Positions 31,814 to 41,230 are shown, counted from the first letter of the stretch. The stretch: DNA of 64,000 bases from Alistipes sp. (GCA_017505725.1 JAFVOR010000027.1:1-64000), one strand, 5' to 3'. Made by a program: numbers and translations. The notes: generated from the sequence alone by a model not told the origin.

Positions 31814-32968
31814 CTATAGCTTCAAAAATTCGTTTGCCAATCGTCGTGACTCTTTGTCTATCTCGGCGTAGTCCGAAAGTGATGGTGTGGCGATGAATTG
31901 AGCCTTGGTCAGTGCGTGTTCGATAGTGCCGACAATGTCGGTGTAACGGCATTTGCCTGCCAAGAAAGCCGCAACAGCCACCTCGTTTGCGCCATTCATT
32001 GTGGCGGCAGCAGAGCCTCCGCGTCGTAGGCAGTCGTAGGCTATGCCAAGCGCAGGAAACCTTTCGTGGTCAACCTCGCGAAATGTGAGTGAGGCGTTCT
32101 TCGTGAAGTCGAATGGTGGGGTGGTGCGTGTTGCTCGCTCGGGAAACATCATCGCAAGGCTGATAGGGGTTCGCATATCAGGTTCTCCCATCTGTGCCTT
32201 TATCGAGCCATCCTCGAACTCGACCATCGAGTGAATTATCGATTCGGGGTGAATAACCACATCGATTTTCTCGGCAGGTGTGCCGAACAACCAATGCGCC
32301 TCGATAACCTCGAAACCCTTATTGACGAGAGTAGCCGAGTCGATGGTGATCTTTGCCCCCATATCCCAACGGGGGTGACGCAGCGCTTGCTCGGCTGTGA
32401 TATTGACGAGATTCTCCTTTGGAATATCACGAAGTGCTCCGCCACTGCAGGTGATGATAAGTCGACGCAGTGGTGATTGTTCGCCTATCAGACACTGGAA
32501 TATTGCCGAGTGCTCCGAGTCGATGGGTAGAATAGGTGCTTTGTTGGCTATTGCCATAGGCATAATGGTAGCTCCGCCCACGACCAATGTCTCCTTATTG
32601 GCAAGGGCAATGCGCTTGTGTGCTTCGATGGCGCGAGCTGTGGGAATCAGTCCCGCGTAGCCGACCAAAGCATTGATGACCATATCGCAGTTGGATGCCG
32701 ATGCCACTGCGGCAATGGAGTCCTCCCCCGCGAATACTTTGATTGGGTAGGCTGCCAACGCTTCGCAGAGTGGTTTGTAGAGTTGCTCGTCGCCGATTAC
32801 TACAGTGTCGACATCGAAGGCTATGGCCTGCTCGGCCAGCTTCTGCCAATTGCGATGTGCGGTGAGTGATACCACCTCGAATCGATCGGGATTTTCGCGC
32901 ACTATGTCGAGTGTCTGCACGCCTATCGACCCTGTGGAGCCGAGTATTGAGATTCGTTGTTTCATCAT
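31814..32968 (-). CDS. dxr: 1-deoxy-D-xylulose-5-phosphate reductoisomerase
   Basis: Second step of the MEP isoprenoid pathway: NADPH-dependent conversion of DXP to MEP. 384 residues. The NADPH-binding loop ILGSTGSIG is at the N-terminus, and the central region has LPIDSEHSAIFQCL, ITCSGGALRD and HPRWDMGAKITIDSATLVNKG, the typical Dxr signature with metal ligands. The C-terminal helical domain is complete. The start codon overlaps the stop of the upstream M23-like gene (TAATG), implying translational coupling. It is the target class of fosmidomycin. Confidence 0.97.
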   Translation of the reverse strand: MMKQRISILGSTGSIGVQTLDIVRENPDRFEVVSLTAHRNWQKLAEQAIAFDVDTVVIGDEQLYKPLCEALAAYPIKVFAGEDSIAAVASASNCDMVINALVGYAGLIPTARAIEAHKRIALANKETLVVGGATIMPMAIANKAPILPIDSEHSAIFQCLIGEQSPLRRLIITCSGGALRDIPKENLVNITAEQALRHPRWDMGAKITIDSATLVNKGFEVIEAHWLFGTPAEKIDVVIHPESIIHSMVEFEDGSIKAQMGEPDMRTPISLAMMFPERATRTTPPFDFTKNASLTFREVDHERFPALGIAYDCLRRGGSAAATMNGANEVAVAAFLAGKCRYTDIVGTIEHALTKAQFIATPSLSDYAEIDKESRRLANEFLKL

Positions 32969-33819
32969 TAGAAAAGGATGTAGAGTTCAGGGTTTACTGC
33001 TTTGCCATCGCGCCAAAGCTCGAAGTCGAGCAGGGATAGCTCCTCCTCTTTGTCGTTGCTGGCATAACCGATTGCTTGTGCACCTTGTACTTGAGCACCT
33101 TTTGCAACCAATACGCCTGAGAGGTTGCGGTATAGCGATACAAAGTTGTTTTTGTGCTGAATGAGGATTGTGTGTCCCGACTCTGGCGACCATTCGCTTA
33201 TGATGACCACGCCATCGGCTATGGCCGAGACTTGAGCGCCTTTAGCACCATTAATGCGAACGCCGAGTGAATTTTTTGCATTGAAACGCTCCGAAATCAG
33301 ACCATACATAGGCGAAACAGCATTGAGGATGCCTTGCAGAGATGGGTTCGGTTGTGTTTTGTTCAATTTGTAACGCTCGTCATTCTCCATCTTTTGTCGT
33401 AGGAGTGAGTCCTCTCGAGATGGGGCAACAGTCGTTTTCGAGCGTTGAAGCGAATCGTTCTTTACCGACTGAATCGCAGGGGTTTTGCCACTCACTACAA
33501 GGATGCGGTTTTCGTTGTAGGTGAGCATATCGTTCATCTTACGCTCGAGCGAGTCGATGCGTACAATGCTGCGAATGAGCATCTCGCGTGAACGACCTGC
33601 GTTGGTGCGATATCCCGGCATTATGTCGAGCAGTGGTGTGTATGCCACAAGCAGCAGAAGCACTCCGAATATCAGCGTTATGATTGCTACGCATATAGCT
33701 CCGAATGTCATAGGGGAGAGATCAGCACGCCAACGCTCCTCCTCTTTGTCGAGGATGGCGATGTGGCGTTTGCGTACTATATTTCCTAACCAAGTGTTTA
33801 TCTTTTGAAAAAGTTTCAT
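32968..33819 (-). CDS. Membrane-anchored M23-like protein with degenerate active site
   Basis: 283 residues: a short cytoplasmic part, one membrane helix (about 39-60), a coiled-coil-like linker, and a C-terminal LytM/M23-type domain (about 175-283: VSAIADGVVIISEWSPESG, IQHKNNFVSLYRNLS, LSLLDFELWRDGKAVNPELY). Zinc ligands expected in active M23 enzymes are missing: the GxxHxGxD site reads NSLGVRING, the YxHL motif reads YRNL, and the HxHFE motif reads LLDFELW. It is probably a regulator or scaffold for other hydrolases, as EnvC and NlpD are known to be. First gene of the dxr unit. Confidence 0.85.
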   Translation of the reverse strand: MKLFQKINTWLGNIVRKRHIAILDKEEERWRADLSPMTFGAICVAIITLIFGVLLLLVAYTPLLDIMPGYRTNAGRSREMLIRSIVRIDSLERKMNDMLTYNENRILVVSGKTPAIQSVKNDSLQRSKTTVAPSREDSLLRQKMENDERYKLNKTQPNPSLQGILNAVSPMYGLISERFNAKNSLGVRINGAKGAQVSAIADGVVIISEWSPESGHTILIQHKNNFVSLYRNLSGVLVAKGAQVQGAQAIGYASNDKEEELSLLDFELWRDGKAVNPELYILF

Positions 33820-33843
33820 CGCGTGTCTCGAAAATTAACTCGG

Positions 33844-33851
33844 TAAAGATA
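33844..33851 (-). promoter_or_regulatory. Possible -7 box (TATCTTTA) for the M23-like/dxr unit
   Basis: TATCTTTA differs from TAnnTTTG at the last base. It lies 24 bases upstream of the M23-like start. The identical variant is found upstream of ligA. Confidence 0.4.
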
Positions 33852-33966
33852 CGGATTATTTTTTATTATTGCTCGAATTTCTTTAAGAAATTTTTAATGT
33901 GCCAAGGTTGAGCACTTTTCTAAACTATATTTTGGAGATAGCCGAGGATAATTGACGGAAAATTTG

Positions 33967-33974
33967 TATATTTG
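33967..33974 (+). promoter_or_regulatory. -7 promoter box for the tandem phosphoesterases
   Basis: TATATTTG ends 72 bases before the first phosphoesterase ATG, giving a leader of about 65 nt. Confidence 0.6.
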
Positions 33975-34046
33975 TGGCATCGAATCTTTTCTGTCGATAG
34001 ATTTGTTCTGATTGAACTTGAAAAACAACTTTTTAACTATAAAACT

Positions 34047-35678
34047 ATGAGATTAAAAAACATTATTGTTGCAGCGTTGATGTTGTGTGTGTGCACACTG
34101 TCGGCATCGGCTGCTAAAAAGAGCGTAAGCGGTACTGTAACTTGCGACGGTCAAGGTGTTGCAGGTGTGGTGGTTACCGATGGAATTAATTTGACAAAGA
34201 CAAATGCCAAAGGTGTATATGTCTTGCCTACAAATGTCAAGGATCCGCACTGTCAATTTGTGCATATCTCGATCCCTTCGGGCTACGAGGTTGAGCGTGT
34301 GGGTAATGCTCCGCAGTTCTTCCGTCGATTGAATCCGAAGGCCAAGAAGCAGACCTTCGATTTCAAGCTCAAAAAGGTGGATCAGAGCGTCTATACCGTG
34401 TTGGCTTTGGGTGATCCGCATTTGACCGATGTCTATGGTAAGAGAGCCGATCATCGTGGCACTGCAAAGTATAAGGAGGAGGTTGTGCCCGCCATTCAGG
34501 CATACGCCTCACAGTGCAAGCACCCTGTCTATATGGTGACATTGGGCGATATGACGCAGACAAGCACCCGTCCAGGATGGAAGGGTCGTGAGGGCGGATA
34601 CTCGTTCAAGAACTATTTGGAGGATACCAAGGTTGATATCCCTGTATTCAACACTATGGGTAACCACGACCACAACCACGCACCAAAGGGCGAGATGTTC
34701 AACGACGAGACTGTTTATCTCTCTCGCGTAGATTATAATCGTGAGGCAGGCCCTGAATACTACTCGTTCAATATCGGTCGTGAGCACTATGTGGTGTTCG
34801 ATAACACCTTCGTAATCACAAAGGATGCAGGTCCTACAACCGATCCTAATGCCACAAAGGGTTATTGGTACAAACTCGACAAGTATCAGCACAATTGGCT
34901 TGCGCAAGATATGGCGGCTGTGAATAAGGATGATGTGGATCGCGTTGTGATTGTGGCACACTGCGGACTCTTTGGCTATTCGGGCAAGAAGATGCAGATG
35001 GATTTGGAGAAGGTGCTCGACAACTTCAAGGGCTATGAGGTTCTTGCCCTTATCGGTCATCACCACTCGGACCACTCGATCAAGAAGACCTGGAATGGTA
35101 AGCCGCTCTATCAGTTCTATCACACCTCGGGTGCGGGTACTGCGTGGTACACCTATGACAACTGCGAGGGCTCACCTGCCAGCATTGTAGATTACACCTT
35201 TAAGGATGGTAAGTTTACACGAACTTGTGTGCCTTACGGAACAAACACAGGACAGAAGTATCGAGTGTACGACAATCGCAATCATAAGTGGGCATATCCT
35301 ATCACCGAGCGTACAGGTACCAAGCAGAAGCGTGCTACGGAGGAGGCGGAGATTACTCCCGAGGATAAGCCTGCTATTCTTGTAAATGTTTGGGGTGCTT
35401 ACACTTGCCAATTCACCGAGAGCACAGGTGGCAAGGGTAAATCGGTGAAGCGTTGCTACGATTTGACATTCCGTGATTGGTATTGGGATGCCTTTGCCAA
35501 GAGTGCTGCAGGAGAGTTGCCTGAGGGTCAGCGACTCTATAAGGCCGGTTGGCAGACTCCGAAGCGTAGCTACCATATCTGGCGTTACATTCCGGCCGAC
35601 CCTGATGCGACAATCAAGGTGGTAGCAAAGGATGCTATGGGTAATGTTGTAGCTGAGTTCGAAGCTCACGCAAAATAA
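34047..35678 (+). CDS. Exported MetallophosN/C phosphoesterase, tandem copy 1
   Basis: 543 residues from MRLKNIIVAA, chosen because it starts a clear signal peptide (ends LSASA); an upstream in-frame extension overlaps the promoter region. MetallophosN (about 25-115: VSGTVTCDGQGVAGVVVTDG) is followed by the phosphoesterase core: LALGDPHLTDV, LGDMTQ, GNHDHNH, VAHCGLFG and IGHHHSDHS, a complete two-metal site with canonical D-x-H. MetallophosC (about 435-543) ends VVAKDAMGN. It is not a lipoprotein, unlike the paralogues at 9557-14664. The substrate is unknown; the family cleaves phosphomono- and diesters. It is followed by copy 2 after 9 bases. Confidence 0.9.
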   Translation: MRLKNIIVAALMLCVCTLSASAAKKSVSGTVTCDGQGVAGVVVTDGINLTKTNAKGVYVLPTNVKDPHCQFVHISIPSGYEVERVGNAPQFFRRLNPKAKKQTFDFKLKKVDQSVYTVLALGDPHLTDVYGKRADHRGTAKYKEEVVPAIQAYASQCKHPVYMVTLGDMTQTSTRPGWKGREGGYSFKNYLEDTKVDIPVFNTMGNHDHNHAPKGEMFNDETVYLSRVDYNREAGPEYYSFNIGREHYVVFDNTFVITKDAGPTTDPNATKGYWYKLDKYQHNWLAQDMAAVNKDDVDRVVIVAHCGLFGYSGKKMQMDLEKVLDNFKGYEVLALIGHHHSDHSIKKTWNGKPLYQFYHTSGAGTAWYTYDNCEGSPASIVDYTFKDGKFTRTCVPYGTNTGQKYRVYDNRNHKWAYPITERTGTKQKRATEEAEITPEDKPAILVNVWGAYTCQFTESTGGKGKSVKRCYDLTFRDWYWDAFAKSAAGELPEGQRLYKAGWQTPKRSYHIWRYIPADPDATIKVVAKDAMGNVVAEFEAHAK

Positions 35679-35687
35679 TATTAAGAG

Positions 35688-37331
35688 ATGAAAATGTTTC
35701 GTACAATTATAGTTATGGCGTTGATGGTGTGCTTGTCGAGCACGCCATCCGCCTTCGCAGCCAAAAAGAGCATTACAGGAACTGTAACTTGTGATGGTAA
35801 AGGTGTTGCGGGTGTTGTCGTTACCGATGGAGTGAATATGACAAAGACCGATGCCAAAGGCGCATATTCACTTCCTACTAAGGTTAAAGATCCTCATTGT
35901 CAATTTGTTCATATCTCAATCCCTTCGGGATACGAGGTGGAGCGAGTGGGTAATGCTCCTCAATTCTACAAGCGTGTAAACCCCGAGTTGAGGAGGCAAT
36001 CTTTCCACTTCAAGTTGAAGGAGGTTGACCAAAGTTCCTATTCGGTCTATGCAATAGCCGATGTTCACGTTTCGAATGGTCGCTTCAGGTGGAACCACAA
36101 GGAGGATGCGGATAAGTATCGTGCCTCGTTGGTGAAGACTTTGGATGAGTGTGTGAAGGCGACGAAAGAGCCTACCTACATCATCTCGCTTGGCGATATG
36201 ACTCATCCCGGAACTCGTCCAGGCTACAAGGGTCGTACTGGTGGTTATTCGTTCAAGAATTATATGGATGACACTAATGTTGATGCTCCTATATTTAACT
36301 CTATGGGTAACCACGACCATAATCGCCCTGCAGTGAAGGGTACCTACTTCACCGAGGAGACCGTCTATCAGTCGCGTGCCGACTTCAATCGCGATCTCGG
36401 ACCAGAGTACTACTCCTTTACTATAGGTCGCGACCACTATGTTGTTGTGGATAATCTTTTTATCATCACCTCCGATGCTCACTCAACCCGTGATCCGAAA
36501 GCTACAAAGGGCTGTTGGATTCGCCTTTGTGAGCGTCAGCATAGTTGGCTCGAGCGCGATATAGCGGCTCTCGATAAGAGTAAGGTGGATCGCATCATCT
36601 ATGTCGCGCACGCAGGTCTGATTAATTCCAAAGGCAAGTTCCTGCAGCTCGATGGCGAGCGTGTAGCGAACTATTTCAAGGGCTACGAGGTTGTAACCCT
36701 CATTGGTCACCACCACGCAGATCGTTCGCAGAAGATAAAGTACAACGATACGCCTATCTATCAGTTTGTCCATCCGTCGGGCGCAGGTACAGGATGGTAT
36801 ACATTCGATAACTGCGAGGGTACTCCTGCCGCTATTGCTCACTATCAGTTTAATAACGGCAAAATCAAGAGAACCTATGTGCCTTATGGCGACAACGAGG
36901 GTATTGCCCACTATCGTGTCTACGATAATGGAGAGAATAAGTGGCACTATCCAATCACCTCGCGCACAGGTACCAAAAATAAGTACGCGACCGAGGCTGC
37001 AGCGGCCACTGCCGAGGATAAGCCTGCTATTCTTGTGAATGTTTGGGGTGCGTACACTTGCGAGTTTACAGAGAGCACCGGCGGAAGGGGTAAGGCTCGC
37101 AAGCGTCTTTATGATTTGAAGTATCGTGATTGGTATTGGCCGACGCTCGAGCGCAGTCTTGCAGGCGAAGTGCCGGAGGTTGCCCGACTCAAAAAGGCGG
37201 CTTGGCAGACCCCGAAAGTGGGTGACCATATCTGGCAATATGTGCCGATGGATCCCGATGCCGAGATTCGTGTTGTGGCAAAAGATTTGTTCGGAAATGT
37301 CATCGCCGATTTCAAGGCGAGGGCAAAATAG
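35688..37331 (+). CDS. Exported MetallophosN/C phosphoesterase, tandem copy 2
   Basis: 547 residues, a close paralogue of the preceding gene throughout its length (for example CQFVHISIPSGYEVERVGN and GRTGGYSFKNYM). The signal peptide ends PSAFA. The catalytic set is AIADVHVSN, LGDMTHPG, GNHDHNR, VAHAGLIN and IGHHHADRS. MetallophosC ends VVAKDLFGN. Differences cluster around the first catalytic loop, where copy 2 has VSNGRFRWNHKED in place of LTDVYGKRADHRG, so the two may prefer different substrates. One transcript with copy 1, closed by the terminator at 37341. Confidence 0.9.
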   Translation: MKMFRTIIVMALMVCLSSTPSAFAAKKSITGTVTCDGKGVAGVVVTDGVNMTKTDAKGAYSLPTKVKDPHCQFVHISIPSGYEVERVGNAPQFYKRVNPELRRQSFHFKLKEVDQSSYSVYAIADVHVSNGRFRWNHKEDADKYRASLVKTLDECVKATKEPTYIISLGDMTHPGTRPGYKGRTGGYSFKNYMDDTNVDAPIFNSMGNHDHNRPAVKGTYFTEETVYQSRADFNRDLGPEYYSFTIGRDHYVVVDNLFIITSDAHSTRDPKATKGCWIRLCERQHSWLERDIAALDKSKVDRIIYVAHAGLINSKGKFLQLDGERVANYFKGYEVVTLIGHHHADRSQKIKYNDTPIYQFVHPSGAGTGWYTFDNCEGTPAAIAHYQFNNGKIKRTYVPYGDNEGIAHYRVYDNGENKWHYPITSRTGTKNKYATEAAAATAEDKPAILVNVWGAYTCEFTESTGGRGKARKRLYDLKYRDWYWPTLERSLAGEVPEVARLKKAAWQTPKVGDHIWQYVPMDPDAEIRVVAKDLFGNVIADFKARAK

Positions 37332-37340
37332 TTGGTAAAG

Positions 37341-37368
37341 AAGAGGAAATTTCGGTTTCCTCTTTTTT
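37341..37368 (+). terminator. Intrinsic terminator of the phosphoesterase pair
   Basis: AAGAGGAAA pairs with TTTCCTCTT around TTTCGG, followed by TTTT. Confidence 0.85.
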
Positions 37369-37385
37369 GTTTCGCATAAAATATA

Positions 37386-37393
37386 TATCTTTG
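37386..37393 (+). promoter_or_regulatory. -7 promoter box for the nucleotidyltransferase
   Basis: TATCTTTG ends 55 bases before the ATG. Confidence 0.65.
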
Positions 37394-37448
37394 TGAGTAT
37401 TTTATACTCAAAACGGAAACATAACTAAACAGATAAACAATTAGGATT

Positions 37449-38366
37449 ATGGTAAAACCTACACTTTTGGTGCTTGCTGCAGGTATGGGCTCGCGCTATG
37501 GCTCGTTGAAACAGATGGACGGAGTTGGTCCTAACGGCGAGGCTATTATTGACTATTCGATCTATGATGCAATCCGTGCAGGATTTGGCAAGGTGGTATT
37601 CGTTATCCGCCACTCATTCGAGAAGGAGTTCAAGGAGATGTTTTCGGCAGATCGCTTCGGTGGTCGTATCGAGGTCGACTATGTATTCCAGGAGTTGGAC
37701 TACTTGCCGGAGGGATTCTCTGTACCTGAGGGTCGTGAGAAGCCTTGGGGTACTAACCACGCTGTTATGCAGGGTGCTTCGGCTGTACACGAGCCGTTTG
37801 CTGTTATCAATGCTGATGACTTCTATGGTACAGATGCCTACCGTGTAATGGGTGAGTATCTCTCGCAGTTGGATGGTGCGAAGGGCGAGTACGCAATGAT
37901 TGGCTACGAGGTTAACAAGACCTTGTCGGACAATGGTACAGTGTCGCGCGGTGTCTGCACAATGGATGAGAATCGTTTCCTCACCTCGATGGTAGAGCGC
38001 ACTAAGATTGAGCGCAATGCCGAGGGTACAATCGTATTCCACGACTTGGGCGAGGATGTTGCTCTCGAGGAGAATACTCCGGTTTCGATGAACTTCTTCG
38101 GCTTCACTCCTGACTATTTCGCTCATTCGGAGGCTGGCTTCAAAGCGTTCCTCGCTTCGGATGATGTTAAGACCAACCTCAAGGCCGAGTTCTTTATTCC
38201 TTTGATGGTCAACAATCTTGTTGGCGCAGGTGAGGCTCGTTTGAAGGTGCTCTCGACCACAGCACAGTGGTTTGGTGTTACCTACAAGGAGGATAAACCA
38301 ATGTTGGTAGCCAAGATCGAGAAGTTGATTGAGGAGGGTGTTTATCCACGCAATCTCTGGGAGTAA
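37449..38366 (+). CDS. Nucleotidyltransferase (sugar-phosphate NTP transferase type)
   Basis: 305 residues with a Rossmann-like NTP-transferase fold: LLVLAAGMGSRYGSLKQMD (nucleotide-binding GxGxRxG loop and following Lys), PWGTNHAVMQG, and VINADDFYG (metal-binding Asp pair). The C-terminal 100 residues are not the left-handed helix of acyltransferase-fused members. Similar Bacteroidales proteins are annotated only as nucleotidyltransferases, and the sugar and nucleotide are unknown. No sugar-nucleotide pathway genes are adjacent. The stop codon overlaps palindromic element copy B. Confidence 0.82.
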   Translation: MVKPTLLVLAAGMGSRYGSLKQMDGVGPNGEAIIDYSIYDAIRAGFGKVVFVIRHSFEKEFKEMFSADRFGGRIEVDYVFQELDYLPEGFSVPEGREKPWGTNHAVMQGASAVHEPFAVINADDFYGTDAYRVMGEYLSQLDGAKGEYAMIGYEVNKTLSDNGTVSRGVCTMDENRFLTSMVERTKIERNAEGTIVFHDLGEDVALEENTPVSMNFFGFTPDYFAHSEAGFKAFLASDDVKTNLKAEFFIPLMVNNLVGAGEARLKVLSTTAQWFGVTYKEDKPMLVAKIEKLIEEGVYPRNLWE

Positions 38367-38488
38367 AAATCGTTCTGAACGGTGAATTTTGCACGAATCC
38401 GCTGACGCTGAAATGCTCACATAGGTTTACTATGCTCCGCTTTCATCGCATTGCTTCGCACAAAATTTCCTCGTTCATAAACGATTTT
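38366..38488. repeat. Long palindromic intergenic element, copy B
   Basis: Outer arms AAAATCGTT and AACGATTTT are perfect inverted repeats. Next inward are GAATTTTGCACGAA and TTCGCACAAAATTTC, and the centre is CATAGGTTTACTATG. It matches copy A (1205-1326) in length (123 against 122 bases) and in all blocks, with divergence between them. Confidence 0.8.
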
Positions 38489-38503
38489 CAGTGATAAACA
38501 AAG

Positions 38504-38537
38504 AATTTTTAATTTTTAATTCTTAATTTTTAATTTT
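38504..38537. repeat. 7-base periodic AT run before gltX
   Basis: TTTTTAA, TTTTTAA, TTCTTAA, TTTTTAA-type units run to within four bases of the gltX start codon. No TAnnTTTG box was seen between element B and gltX. Confidence 0.55.
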
Positions 38538-38540
38538 CGA

Positions 38541-40076
38541 ATGACAAGAGAAGTTAGAGTACGCTTTGCGCCAAGTCCTACCGGACCACTTCATATCGGC
38601 GGTGTGCGTACTGCACTATACAACTATCTTTTTGCTCGTCGCCACGGTGGTAAGATGATTCTTCGAATCGAGGATACCGATTCGCAGCGTTTTGTGCCTG
38701 GTGCCGAGGATTATATCATCGAGTCGCTCAAGTGGTGCGGAATAGAGATTGACGAGGGTGTAGGCGTTGGTGGCCCACACGCTCCATACCGCCAGAGTGA
38801 GCGTCGTGATCTCTATTTGAAGTATGCCACACAACTTGTCGAGGCTGGTTGGGCATACTACGCATTCGATACCGCCGAGGAGTTGGATGCTTTGCGTAAG
38901 GAGTATGAGGGCCGAGGCGAGACCTTTGCTTACAACTACAAGGTGCGTACAACACTTCCAACCTCGCTTTCGTTGTCGAAGGAGGAGGTAGAGACTCGTA
39001 TTGCTCGAGGTGATATTTGGGTGGTTCGATTCAAGATGCCCGAGAATGAGATTGTCAAGATGCACGACCTGATTCGTGGTGATGTGGAGGTGAATACCTC
39101 GACACTCGACGATAAGGTGCTCTACAAGTCGGTGGATGCTCTGCCAACCTACCACTTGGCAAATATTGTGGATGATCACTTGATGGAGATATCGCACGTT
39201 ATTCGTGGCGAGGAGTGGTTGCCTTCGTTGCCATTGCACTACCTTTTGTACAGAGCATTCGGCTGGACCGATTCTCAGCCTGAGTTCGCTCACCTTCCAT
39301 TGCTCCTCAAACCTACGGGTGGCGGCAAGTTGTCGAAGCGTGATGGCGACAAGATGGGCTTCCCTGTATTTCCGCTCCACTGGGTGTCGCCAACTACAGG
39401 CGAGACTGCGCGCGGTTATCGCGAGGATGGTTACTTCGCCGATGCGTTTATCAATATGTTGGCTCTCCTTGGATGGAATCCGGGTACCGAGCAGGAGTTG
39501 TTCTCGATGCAGGAACTTATCGATGCCTTCTCGCTTGACCGTGTGTCGAAGGCGGGTGCTCGTTTCCAGCCAGACAAGGCAAAGTGGTTCAATGCTCAGT
39601 ATATGCACCGCAAGTCGGCTGAGGAGTTGAGCGCAATCTATCAGCCAATTCTTCGTGAGCACGGTATCGAGGTGTCGGATGAGATCGCAGGTAAGGCGGC
39701 CTTCATTATGAAGGAGCGTGCAACATTCGTTAGTGATCTTTGGGATTTGACATCATATTTCTTCATTGCTCCAACCGAGTACGAGGAGAAGCAGTTGAAA
39801 AAGTATTGGAAGGGCGAAAACCCTGCTCGTTTGGCTGAGTTGCGCGAGGTGTTGGCGCAGATTGACGACTTCTCGTTGGAGAATACAGAGAAGATTGTTC
39901 ACGCTTGGATTACTGAGAAGGAGTATGGTATGGGCCAGATTATGAACTCGTTACGTTTGGCTTTGGTTGGCGCAGGCAAGGGCCCAGGTATGTACGATGT
40001 TACTTCGTTCATCGGCAAGGAGGAGTGTTTGAAGCGTATTGACCACCTTATCGCCAATGTCAAACCATTAGAGTAG
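38541..40076 (+). CDS. gltX: Glutamyl-tRNA synthetase
   Basis: Charges tRNA-Glu with glutamate. 511 residues, class I synthetase. The HIGH-type motif is in [18 protein letters not shown] (HIGG at 18-21) and the KMSKS counterpart is KLSKRDG near 264. It includes the family motif RIEDTD and the anticodon-binding helical bundle at the C-terminus ([31 protein letters not shown]). It may also charge tRNA-Gln if Gln is made by amidation, but the gatCAB genes are not in the window. Confidence 0.97.
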   Translation: MTREVRVRFAPSPTGPLHIGGVRTALYNYLFARRHGGKMILRIEDTDSQRFVPGAEDYIIESLKWCGIEIDEGVGVGGPHAPYRQSERRDLYLKYATQLVEAGWAYYAFDTAEELDALRKEYEGRGETFAYNYKVRTTLPTSLSLSKEEVETRIARGDIWVVRFKMPENEIVKMHDLIRGDVEVNTSTLDDKVLYKSVDALPTYHLANIVDDHLMEISHVIRGEEWLPSLPLHYLLYRAFGWTDSQPEFAHLPLLLKPTGGGKLSKRDGDKMGFPVFPLHWVSPTTGETARGYREDGYFADAFINMLALLGWNPGTEQELFSMQELIDAFSLDRVSKAGARFQPDKAKWFNAQYMHRKSAEELSAIYQPILREHGIEVSDEIAGKAAFIMKERATFVSDLWDLTSYFFIAPTEYEEKQLKKYWKGENPARLAELREVLAQIDDFSLENTEKIVHAWITEKEYGMGQIMNSLRLALVGAGKGPGMYDVTSFIGKEECLKRIDHLIANVKPLE

Positions 40077-40114
40077 TTTGGAGTTTATATTCTACCATAT
40101 TAAGCCCTAAAAAA

Positions 40115-40149
40115 GAATTTCTAATTCTTAATTTTTAATTTTTAATTTG
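40115..40149. repeat. 7-base periodic AT run before galM
   Basis: TTCTAAT, TCTTAAT, TTTTAAT, TTTTAAT units end four bases before the galM ATG, the same layout as at gltX. Confidence 0.55.
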
Positions 40150-40152
40150 TCT

Positions 40153-41208
40153 ATGACAATAGAGCAGAATGTTTGGGGTGCAACCCCCGAAGGCGAAGCG
40201 ATAATCATCTACACCTTGAAGAATGCCCTCGGTAGCGAGGTGCAGCTCACGAATATCGGTGCAGCCATTGTGTCGGTTAAGTATGCAGACCGCAATGGCA
40301 ATATAGACGATGTAGTGTTGGGTTACAAAGACCCTATGAGCTACTTCGGCGATGGCGCAGCAAGCGGCAAGTCGGTAGGTCGTGTTGCGAACCGTATTGC
40401 AGGTGGTAAGATGACCATCGAGGGGGTAGAGTACCGTCTCGAGGTGAACAATGGCCCTAATCACCTTCACGGAGGTACAAAGGGTTATGCTAACAAGTTG
40501 TGGGAGTCGCGCGTGGAGACCAACCGAGTAATATTCTCGTTGCTCTCGGAGGATGGCGATCAGGGATATCCACACGAGGTGAATATCGAGGCTATCTATG
40601 ATTTTGACGATGAGAACAACCTCGAGATTACCTATCTCGCAAAGAGTAGTGGCACAACCCCTGTGAACCTCACCAACCACGTCTATTGGAACTTGGCGGG
40701 CGAGGGCAGTGGCGAGACGATCTTTGACCACGAGCTCAAACTCAACGCAAAGTATGTGTTGGAGGCCAACGAGGTGCAGATTCCAACGGGCAAACTCCTT
40801 CCTATGAAGGGCTCGGCACAAGATTTCACCGATTGGAACCGCCTTGGTAAGGATATCGGCTCGATATTCAACCACATAGACTTGTTCCGCGGACACGATC
40901 ACTTCTTTGTGGTGGATGGCTGGCAGAAGAATATTCTCGGCGAGGTAGGCGAGTTGCGCTGCGAGAAGACAGGCCGTCTGGTTAAGGTTTTGTCGTCGCA
41001 ACCAGGCTGTATGGTCTATACCGGCAACTGGCTCTCGGGAGGATGCCCAATCACAAAGTCGGGCTCTCGCTACGAGGACTATGCAGGTGTCGCTATCGAG
41101 TGCCAGGTACATCCCGATGCAGTTAATCAACCCGACTTCCCGTCAATTCTCTTGCACGAAGGCGAGTTGTACTGTAACAAGATTGTATTCCAGTTGCGAA
41201 CTTACTAA
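40153..41208 (+). CDS. galM: Aldose 1-epimerase (galactose mutarotase)
   Basis: Interconverts alpha and beta anomers of aldoses. 351 residues from the ATG; an in-frame TTG two codons earlier is less likely. Motifs of the galactose-mutarotase fold: GRVANRIAGGKMTIEG, NNGPNHLHGG (catalytic His region), NLTNHVYWNLAGEG, and the catalytic Glu in GVAIECQVHPDAVNQ. There is no obvious signal peptide, so it is probably cytoplasmic. It ends at a strong terminator whose T-tract carries the -33 element of the next promoter. Confidence 0.95.
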   Translation: MTIEQNVWGATPEGEAIIIYTLKNALGSEVQLTNIGAAIVSVKYADRNGNIDDVVLGYKDPMSYFGDGAASGKSVGRVANRIAGGKMTIEGVEYRLEVNNGPNHLHGGTKGYANKLWESRVETNRVIFSLLSEDGDQGYPHEVNIEAIYDFDDENNLEITYLAKSSGTTPVNLTNHVYWNLAGEGSGETIFDHELKLNAKYVLEANEVQIPTGKLLPMKGSAQDFTDWNRLGKDIGSIFNHIDLFRGHDHFFVVDGWQKNILGEVGELRCEKTGRLVKVLSSQPGCMVYTGNWLSGGCPITKSGSRYEDYAGVAIECQVHPDAVNQPDFPSILLHEGELYCNKIVFQLRTY

Positions 41209-41230
41209 TCAAATGGTATTTGTTTAGGTC

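Noticed and set aside
33972..34046. Upstream extension of the first tandem phosphoesterase
   Set aside because: It would start within the TATATTTG promoter box and would bury the signal peptide.
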